A stretch of 36,762 nt of DNA from Nymphaea colorata (lineage: Eukaryota; Streptophyta; Magnoliopsida; Nymphaeales; Nymphaeaceae), in the NCBI RefSeq assembly GCF_008831285.2, contig NW_022204658.1, positions 1 through 36,762 on the forward strand, read 5' to 3'. Positions 30,259-36,762 of the stretch are shown one piece after another. Below the pieces are notes generated by a model. It was not told the DNA's origin. It searched no databases and saw nothing but the letters and a program-made list of their open reading frames with translations. Position 1 is the first letter of the stretch; each line of letters opens with the position of its first letter. The translations under genes were made by a program, and so were the position numbers.

Positions 30259-32673
30259 ATGGAAGGCAGGGACGATGCCTACGACGACTTTGTCAAGGGA
30301 AGCACGCACTACCCGCCCTCACCCCCTCGCGCCAACCGCTCACACTTCAGGACCAAGGCCGATAGCGAACGCACTGCAGTCACCACCGAGAAGATCTACC
30401 AGGCGAAGAAAAATGCCTATCGGCACTACATTCGGGAGATATACACCAAGATCAACTAATAGCTCAAGAAGAAGAACACCTTCCTGACAGTGGCTGCCCA
30501 ATCAGGCAGGCACGTCGATTGCTCCCTCTCCCTCACGCCAAGGAACTCAGACCCTTCAAGGCAGACCTCAGGGAGAGCGAAAGATCAAAGGAGAAACATT
30601 CGCTATAGATGAAGGAAAAGATGACGCTGATCGCAAGAGAGAGGTCAGAGGATGCGGAGCTGAAGCGCAAATTGGCAGGGGAGAAATTGAGACTGGAGAG
30701 AATACAGGATGAAACGGCATCCATCGAAAGGATTCGGCAGAAATTGCTAGAAATGAGGAAGGATGATGAACAGGAACGGAGGGAAGTGGCACTGAAGAAA
30801 CAACAAATGGCACTCTCCAAAACCCAAAGAGAAATCAAACATAAAGAATTGATGAGCAATCCCGTCCCCACTTAGCATTACCCCAAAAGAGAATTCTTCA
30901 AGGAGAAACGCAGGGAACGCATTTACAGTCTCAACGCCACCACTGCCGCCCGCATCCCCGAGGACTGCATAATGAACCGCTTCCTCTTCACCAAGAAAGA
31001 GCCATTCGTCTGCGGTTTAAACTAAAAGCAGGGCGCCCAGGAGCGCGCCAGAGAGCGAGTCCTAGCCTACCTGGACTTCCTCTGGAAGGTTAACTATTCC
31101 TGCGGTCTCTTCGTGCGGTCGCAGCCAGAAGAAGTGGTATACAGGGCCTACGTGGGCAGCGGCAACAACTCCCTCATGCTCAAGGCGCTCATCAAACGCA
31201 GGTTCTGGTGGACGCTGGCGGACAAGCCGGAGGGATGCAACCTGGTTTGGACCCAGCTGAAAGTGAATGCCGTCCTCAAGGAGCAGCAGCCCTCCAGCAA
31301 CCTCCACTAGTCCATCGCCCTCCTCCCCGACAATGAGCTCTAGACTGAGAGTGACGAGCTTCACGGGCGCATCTTCAACGCAGTCGACATCAAGAACTGG
31401 CGGAGACACCTCTGGCGCAACTCCAAGAACTAGGTGGTGATCAACGAGCGCACCTACCTGAAGCGGGCAGGACTGGTGGCCTGCAAGACCATGCAGCGGG
31501 TGGAGGAAGGGTCCCGCCTGGTGGTCCACAACCACCTCGAGGAGAACTACTACATCGGCAACAAGAAGGCCCTCTTCTACAACATGCGCGCCTACTACAA
31601 TCGCTGCCAGATGAATATCTTCGAAGCGCTCCCCCTCACCTTCCACATCGTCAAGGGAGTCGAAGACCCAGAGTACAAGCTCTTCTTCAATTACTACTCG
31701 CAGCTCGAGGAAAATAAGAAGAAAGGAGGAGAGGAACGCAATATCTGGATTGTGAAGCCCGGAGAGTTCAGCAATAGAGGACATGGGATCACTGTGTGCC
31801 ATTCTCTCGATGATGTCCTGACCAGCTGAAGGGGAAGGAACGCAGTGGAGATGGCTCGCCTCGCACCTTCATCCTCCAAAAATATATAGAAAAACCTCTG
31901 CTGTACAAGAGCAGGAAGTTCGACATCCGCCACTACCTCCTCATCACTGCTTCAACGGAGCCATCAGGGCCTACTGGTACCCCTAAGGCTACATCCGCAC
32001 CTCCTCCGCCACCTATTCGCTCGCCAGAAACGCAGACCTGATGACGCACCTCACCAACGACGCAGTCCAGAAGCATTCGGAGGACTACGGCAAGTACGAG
32101 AAGGGAAACAAGGTCAGCTACGACAAGTTCCAAGTCTATCTAGACAAGACCCTGCGCGGACAGCACCAAAAGGGTGTATTTTTCGATAACATTCTACCTC
32201 AAATGCGGGAACTGGCCATCAACGCCGTAAAGGCCAGCTATTTCCTCCTGGACAAGAAGAGGAGAGAGCACAATTTCTAACTTTTAGGCATGGACTTCAT
32301 GATCGACCAGTCCCTCAAGCCCTGGCTCATAGAAATCAACACCAATCCCTGTCTCTAGCTCAGCTCGCCCCTCCTCGCCCGTCTCATCCCCGCTCTCGTC
32401 TAGAATACGCTTAGACTATGCGTGGATCCCTTCTTCCCTCCGCCTGAGGGGTGGCCAACTGGTCGCAAATTCGCACTGGGCGATGACGCCCTCTCTGACA
32501 ATAGATTCGAGCTCATTTTCGATGAGACCGTGGATGGGAAAGAGGTGGAGAGGCTGTACGCGGGAGATTTGCGAGCGTAGGCAGGGATGGGAAAGGTGTA
32601 GGAGGACGCGGAAGTATACGAAAACGAGGGAGCAGAGGAGTGGGAGGAGGGCAGGAGGTAGGGCGAGGCATGA
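30259..32673 (+). CDS. Tubulin tyrosine ligase-like (TTLL) amino-acid ligase
   Basis: About 798 aa. An N-terminal ~230-residue region is coiled coil (K-L-R-L-E-R-I-Q-D-E-T-A-S-I-E-R-I). The ATP-grasp TTL domain follows: N-I-W-I-V-K-P-G-E-F-S-N-R-G-H-G-I, F-I-L-Q-K-Y-I-E-K-P-L-L-Y, K-F-D-I-R-H-Y-L-L-I, Y-P-E-G-Y-I-R-T-S-S, F-E-L-L-G-M-D-F-M-I-D, and L-I-E-I-N-T-N-P-C-L-E. The last two carry the acidic ATP/Mg ligands. TTLL enzymes add Glu or Gly to tubulin tails in cilia; which one is not resolved here. Glu at TAA 31984, TAA 32278 and TAG 32356 fits conserved residues. A 20-nt intron lies at 30490-30509. Two single-base gaps occur near 31822 and 31951. The C-terminus is acidic. Confidence 0.93.
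30490..30509 (+). other. 20-nt intron in the TTLL gene
   Basis: Sequence is GTGGCTGCCCAATCAGGCAG. It joins N-T-F-L-T to A-R-R-L-L-P-L-P-H and removes a frame that stops at a TGA about 100 nt later. Confidence 0.88.
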
Positions 32674-33330
32674 GGGGGAAGAAGGTCAGCGTTGGCTGGA
32701 TTTTTAGTATTTATTAATTTTTCAGTTGTATAATTTGATTCAGTATTAATCGATTATTAAGCCATCAAGATATCATGAACAGCATTGTGCTGATTTCCAA
32801 TATTTTTACAAATTGATTAAAATTTGATAAATCTCCCCAAAAAAACAAACAAAAGACCTCCTTTGACCTTTTAGCATATTAACTCTCGCCTGCTGGTTAA
32901 TGCATCTGAAAGGATTCGGAATAATTTTTTTAACGCTTTAGGGAGGAGATTGGGATTGGATTCTTAAAGGTGGGAGGAAGAATTAGAGAAATGTAGCGTT
33001 TGGGAAGTGAGAGGATGAGGCGCGGCTGAAGGGATGGCTTGCGGATGGTGATATCAATAAATAAAAAAAAATGAGAGATAATATGGATAAGGTTAAGCTG
33101 GGAAAAGTTGGGGAACGGTGTGGCTTGAGGAAAATAACAGCCAAACGACCATAGTTGTTTTGCCTTATGAATAGGTCCCATCTCTCAACTTATTATTCAG
33201 TAGTTTAAAAGCAAACTCCACCCCCCAAGCCTATTTTTCAATTCCAATACCCTTCCCATACCACCACCAAGCCCCTCTTCACTTCCCGGGGTGCATGTGT
33301 TGATTAATACAGTGGATTATGTAGATGTGA
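32674..33330. other. Intergenic region between convergent genes
   Basis: About 650 nt, AT-rich, containing only a weak minus-strand ORF (32930-33181) with no family features. It holds both 3' ends. No repeat or RNA gene seen. Confidence 0.45.
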
Positions 33331-33582
33331 TCATTCGGGGGTGATGTTCTTGAGGCAGTAGTCGTAGAGTTCCCACCGATCGATCTTGCCGTCGTTGTTG
33401 GTATCGACCTTGGCGAAGAATCCCTCGAATTCGGTCTGGACCATCTTCCTGTTGAAGTACTTGTGGGATTTGAGCTCGTCCTTGATCCAGTTCTTGAGCT
33501 CCTTGCGCTCCAGAACGTTGCTGCGGTCCTTGTCGTGCTTTGTGAAGATGTCCTCGACGAACTTTTTGCAGTATGAGTCCAT
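33331..33582 (-). CDS. Small two-EF-hand protein
   Basis: 83 aa, unbroken. EF1 D-K-D-R-S-N-V-L-E-R-K-E and EF2 D-T-N-N-D-G-K-I-D-R-W-E; both have acidic residues at positions 1 and 12, and EF2 is canonical. It opens M-D-S-Y-C-K-K-F-V-E-D-I-F and ends I-T-P-E-TGA. The size resembles S100/calbindin or half-calmodulin proteins. It is probably a cytosolic Ca2+ buffer or sensor. It is divergent from the W-G-Y copy at 33842. Confidence 0.88.
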   Translation of the reverse strand: MDSYCKKFVEDIFTKHDKDRSNVLERKELKNWIKDELKSHKYFNRKMVQTEFEGFFAKVDTNNDGKIDRWELYDYCLKNITPE

Positions 33583-33841
33583 GGATGATATGGTAATTAT
33601 TATAGAAAGATTTGATAGTCATTCAAATTTAAGTTGGAAATCAATCGAATGAAAGATATACTGGAATGAAGGAAATCTGAAGGGGAAAAATAAAAGGATG
33701 TGATCTGAGGGGACCAGGAAGAGGCAGAGAGCTAGGGGAGTCCTTAGGAGGGTTAAGTTAACGTCTGCTCTTCTAGACTTATGCAAGTCTACATCGTAAT
33801 TTTTATTCGCAATTAAGTACAACGTCTATAGTATTTTAAAG

Positions 33842-34144
33842 ATGAGTTGGAGCGGCGCATACGAGTACGACGGCAAGTGGTACCCAATGACCTTCACAAC
33901 CTACCAAATATAGACAGTGGCAGCGGAGTGGTCGACTGCACCGGTTACGACGAGGTCGGCGATTTCACATTCAAGGGAAATTTCTCGATGCCTCCACCCA
34001 CTGCGACGTCATCAAGCAGTACATCGGACAGCATAAGATCTACTACTCCGGAGTATACAAACCGGAAAAACCGGATCTTATTCTTGGATTTGGGGATATT
34101 AACACAAACACAACAATGGAAAATTTTTACTCAAAAAGAATTGA
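33842..34144 (+). CDS. Small conserved protein, W-G-Y/DEVG family, copy 2
   Basis: About 101 aa. M-S-W-S-G-A-Y-E-Y-D-G-K-W-Y-P-M-T-F, then G-Y-D-E-V-G-D-F-T-F-K-G-N-F, K-Q-Y-I-G-Q-H-K-I-Y-Y-S-G, W-I-W-G-Y, N-N-G-K-F-L-L-K-K-N-TGA. Three single-base gaps (about 33916, 33986 and 34063) are inferred by comparison with copies 1 and 3. A code-extended ORF also runs straight through 33842-34144, but its middle does not match the family. The neighbours differ from those of the other copies, so it is dispersed, not tandem. Function unknown. Confidence 0.7.
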
Positions 34145-34235
34145 TTTCGATGGACATCTCTCAGATTGACGATTATATATATTACGGCAAGGTGGTGATG
34201 GTATTTCCAGTCTGGTCTGCATTATTATATGTGAG

Positions 34236-34860
34236 ATGATCAGAGTGTGTGGGATTAGTTTCGCAAAGAAGTGGCTATACCTGCAGATCTACTCAAGCGC
34301 TATTCTGCTCTGCTGCTCGGGATACTTTCTGGCACAGATGCTCTACTGCCAGAGCCAGCTCGACCTCATCGGCCAGTTCCAGCTCGATCATACGCCTGTC
34401 CCGATATCTGCCCCGACCACACCACCGCCGCGCTCCCCTTGATGCGTTCATCTGCTGCACAGATAATACCTTTACTGCGTGCGTCGAGAAGTATAGCTGC
34501 CTGCAGTGGATGGTTAATTATTTCGCCGAGAAGGAGAATAGCAACGGTATTACTATGGCCTGCCTGGTAGTGGCAATACCTTTGTTAGTACTTATGCATG
34601 TAGTTGCAAAGATCTGCATGCGGAGATAGGGCAGAGGGGGCCAAAACCGACGAGCCGCCCGTCGGGTGGACCGATCAGGAATGCCCACTTTGTAATCCTT
34701 CCTCTACAACGATCAGGAAGTCCAGTGCAGCATCTGTCTGGAGGGCTTCACGAACGAAAAGGCAATCATCCTCAAATGCGGGCACCTCTTCCACAACCAG
34801 TGCATCCGTCAGTGGGGAAGCAGGAAGAAGACTTGCCCTGTCTGCAGAAATTAGCAGTGA
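34236..34860 (+). CDS. Membrane RING-H2 E3 ubiquitin ligase
   Basis: About 208 aa. One hydrophobic segment near the N-terminus (L-Y-L-Q-I-Y-S-S-A-I-L-L-C-C-S-G-Y-F-L-A), a Cys-rich lumenal loop (C-P-D-I-C, C-C-T-D-N, E-K-Y-S-C), a second membrane helix (G-I-T-M-A-C-L-V-V-A-I-P-L-L-V-L-M-H), a basic stretch, and a C-terminal RING: C-S-I-C, K-C-G-H-L-F-H-N-Q-C, C-P-V-C. The C3H2C3 spacing marks RING-H2. It would pass ubiquitin to membrane substrates with the RING in the cytosol. Two single-base gaps (about 34395 and 34440) lie in the loop. It follows the W-G-Y copy on the same strand. Confidence 0.85.
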
Positions 34861-34961
34861 GTGGCATAGGCTATGTAAAAACTGCATGATTTCAACAATC
34901 GATTGATATGTCTCCGCTTATACTAGCCAATTTGTAATCATATATTTATTTGGATTAAACG

Positions 34962-35506
34962 ATGCTAAAGCGAGGAAAATCTTGCAAGAAGAGCGAAATA
35001 CCCTTCCACCTCATCACCCCCAAACAACACGTCAGCGACTGCCTCGACCTCGCCACCGCACTCCTCAAAGAAGTCATCACCATCTACTCCAACAACCTCT
35101 CCAAAGAAATCCCCTTCACCATGACAGTAAACATACTCACACGCAGAAAGTAGACCTCTCCACACTCATCAACTTCATCCTCGACCACAACCAGTATGAG
35201 CACATCATCGAACGTAACCAAACCATCACCCAGAGTTCGTCAGAGACAGAGAGGAACTGGTGTCCAAACAACAATTCCTGAGATGCTGGCTGCATGAGAT
35301 GAGAAGCACTCGCAACGCATGGGCGCACTGGCCACCGAGAGGATCGACTACCGCCTTGCGAGTCGTTCCTTCGATACTCTTTCGCTGATCTACCTGGGCT
35401 TCAACGGCAACCCGAGAATGAGCTTTACCGCAAGATCGAGCGAGACCGCAACAGAGTGCTGCTGGCCAGTCTGCGGGAGGTGGAGGCAGCAAAGAATAAG
35501 AAGTGA
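34962..35506 (+). CDS. Conserved-looking helical protein of unknown function
   Basis: About 175 aa after a 20-nt intron (35127-35146) and three single-base gaps. Begins M-L-K-R-G-K-S-C-K-K-S-E-I-P-F, then a helical region (D-C-L-D-L-A-T-A-L-L-K-E-V-I), I-N-F-I-L-D-H-N-Q-Y-E-H-I-I, E-F-V-R-D-R-E-E-L-V-S-K-Q-Q, and a C-terminal R-N-R-V-L-L-A-S-L-R-E-V-E-A-A-K-N-K-K-TGA. It has no signal, membrane or catalytic motif and is probably an alpha-helical scaffold. No family recognised. Confidence 0.65.
35127..35146 (+). other. 20-nt intron in the helical protein gene
   Basis: Sequence is GTAAACATACTCACACGCAG. It joins I-P-F-T-M-T to K-V-D-L-S-T-L-I-N-F. Confidence 0.82.
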
Positions 35507-35699
35507 TCGTGCTATTTGGTGAATGCTATTTCGATCGGCAATTTGGGATGTAAGAGCTATGCTCTTGGTAATGTTCGAGCTTGTATCTCCGTAAGGAATG
35601 GCTTGTCCTCAAGGGTTTCTTAAGCTCAGTTGCTGTGGTCTACACTACGTATGAATTAATGATAAATATGACGCTGTGTATATACAGTAGTATTGAAAA

Positions 35700-36291
35700 T
35701 CACTGGGGAGATGGCCTCCTCATTAGACTGTTTTGGAAATCGCGCTAGAATTACTATTTTCCATATTTTTTCGGTGGAGGAGGCGGTGGGTTGTTGACTT
35801 TCTGGATTCCTATTGAGACCTGCCGAAAATGACGAGCAAAACTCCAGTCATGAGCAATCCGATCATGAAGTTCTGGAATAGGCTTTGGAAGGGGTTATCG
35901 GGACGATTGCGTAATTTCGATTTGAAGGTCTATCTTTCCTCATCGTAGTAGGGCGATGGCTATAGTTCTGTTCCCGATAGGGTTCTTCCGCTCGCGGTGG
36001 TTCTTGTTTCTCGTATTTTCTTTCCCTCCTCGCCAATCCTTGCTCTTCATCGTATCTCTTCCTCTTGGCCTCATCCGAGAGGACGGAGTAGGCTTCATTG
36101 ATGGCTTTGATATGTTCCTGGTTGGTTTTGGAAACATCGGGATGATATTTTTTTACTAGCGTGTAGTACTGCCGCTTGAGCTGCTAGGGGAAGCCGATGG
36201 GATGATTATAAGAGCTCGTAGTATTCTTGCGGATGTTGGAGAAGGAGTATCTTAGCCCTTTGAGGAGAGAAGTTGAGGCTAGTTTTAACAT
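35700..36291 (-). CDS. J-domain (DnaJ) protein, probably mitochondrial
   Basis: About 195 aa. The N-terminus M-L-K-L-A-S-T-S-L-L-K-G-L-R-Y-S-F-S has no acidic residue and looks like a mitochondrial presequence. J-domain: E-Y-Y-E-L-L in helix I (in a shifted frame), L-K-R-Q-Y-Y-T-L-V-K-K-Y helix II, the H-P-D loop, and I-N-E-A-Y-S-V-L-S-D-E-A-K-R-K-R-Y-D-E. It stimulates an Hsp70 ATPase. After a charged linker comes one membrane helix (F-M-I-G-L-L-M-T-G-V-L-L-V-I-F) and a Pro-run tail. Frame gaps near 36220 and 35930 leave details of helix I and the exact C-terminus (35700 or about 35725) open. Confidence 0.8.
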
Positions 36292-36762
36292 TTATTAAAT
36301 CGATTGACCCCAAAAGCATAACTATATTCTTGCAGAATGCATGAATAATGCATTTAGTTATGCTTTCAACTTATCTTAATGCTGTTGAGTATGACTTGCA
36401 TGTTCCTGATTTTGGGGGATTTCGAATAGCCGTGGAATAATTAAATTTTTACTTTCATTCCGTAATATTCCGATACATCTTCATCTCTCAAACCAATCCA
36501 ACGTATTCATTGTATATATCCATGGTCGAATTCCATTATAAGTTTTCTTTTCCATTCACCATCCTCCCATCTTCTTTAAGGAGGCGAAACTCTGATGAAA
36601 TTAACTTAACCTCTAACGTAACTTATCAACCTGGATAAAAATGGGTGTATTTGTGGAGCGTCTTGAAGTTTACCCGTCTAAAAATAAAGAAAATAATGAA
36701 TTCTATAAAACTCCCCGAAGAGCAAATATTTATTTCTGGGAAAAATACTAAACAAAACACCA
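36292..36762. other. AT-rich end of the window
   Basis: Upstream of the J-domain gene. Nothing recognisable is seen. There is no telomeric repeat, so the window is an internal slice. Confidence 0.45.

Noticed and set aside
30882-30891. CCCCAAAA, which resembles a ciliate telomere unit (also at 36309)
   Set aside because: A single unit each time; the first lies inside the TTLL coding region. No tandem array.
32930-33181. 83-aa minus-strand ORF between TTLL and the EF-hand gene
   Set aside because: AT-rich, low-complexity hydrophobic/Lys peptide with no support. Probably chance.
1-36762. Reading TAA/TAG as glutamine (Paramecium/Tetrahymena/Oxytricha code)
   Set aside because: It also opens the frames, but places Gln at invariant Glu sites (kinase APE, Myb WTxEED, TTLL FELLG, Nudix REV).

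Overview
This window looks like macronuclear-type DNA of a ciliate, most probably a peritrich (Vorticella/Carchesium/Epistylis relatives). Genes read through in-frame TAA and TAG codons and end only at TGA. Where the meaning of TAA/TAG can be judged, it fits glutamate better than the glutamine of Paramecium or Tetrahymena. Examples are the APE motif of a MAP kinase, the WT-x-E-E-D and R-E-R-Y motifs of a Myb protein, F-E-L-L-G and N-P-C-L-E of a TTLL ligase, R-E-V-x-E-E-T-G of a Nudix protein, and repeat positions filled by ordinary Glu codons elsewhere in the same protein. This is the peritrich code. About 26 genes lie on both strands in 36.8 kb. Introns are tiny: ten candidates of exactly 20 nt (GT..AG) and one of 22 nt.

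Layout. 0-9.3 kb: ERK7/8-like kinase (-), a ~100-aa unnamed small protein (+), a ~1500-aa Cys-rich multi-pass surface protein (+), MORN protein (-), Nudix hydrolase (+) and alpha/beta hydrolase (-). 9.7-12.6 kb: a SANT-type and a two-repeat Myb gene (+). 12.7-20 kb: a cassette of phosphatidylserine/PsiD-type decarboxylase plus a coiled-coil gene, present three times on the minus strand; the middle coiled-coil gene is a hybrid made by unequal crossing-over. 19.4-24.8 kb: a very long coiled-coil gene (-). 24.9-26.5 kb: second small-protein paralog, Rab GTPase and a 149-aa calmodulin-like protein, all (-). 26.6-30.2 kb: short ORF (+), WDR75-like nucleolar WD protein (-) and a basic coiled-coil protein (-). 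30.3-36.3 kb: TTLL ligase (+), two-EF-hand protein (-), third small-protein paralog (+), membrane RING-H2 protein (+), unknown protein (+) and J-domain protein (-).

Reading frames in many genes break. After the 20-nt introns are removed, every remaining break I could resolve is one missing base, usually in a homopolymer. No extra base was needed anywhere, and adding back the missing bases makes most gene lengths a whole number of codons. The two near-identical cassette copies differ only by such deletions. I therefore treat most breaks as residual long-read errors, not pseudogenes or programmed frameshifts.

The gene content is ordinary ciliate housekeeping and cilia biology: tubulin modification (TTLL), MORN and EF-hand proteins, ERK7-type kinase, Rab traffic, and rRNA processing (WDR75). 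I see no CRISPR array, transposon, rRNA, tRNA or telomere repeat.
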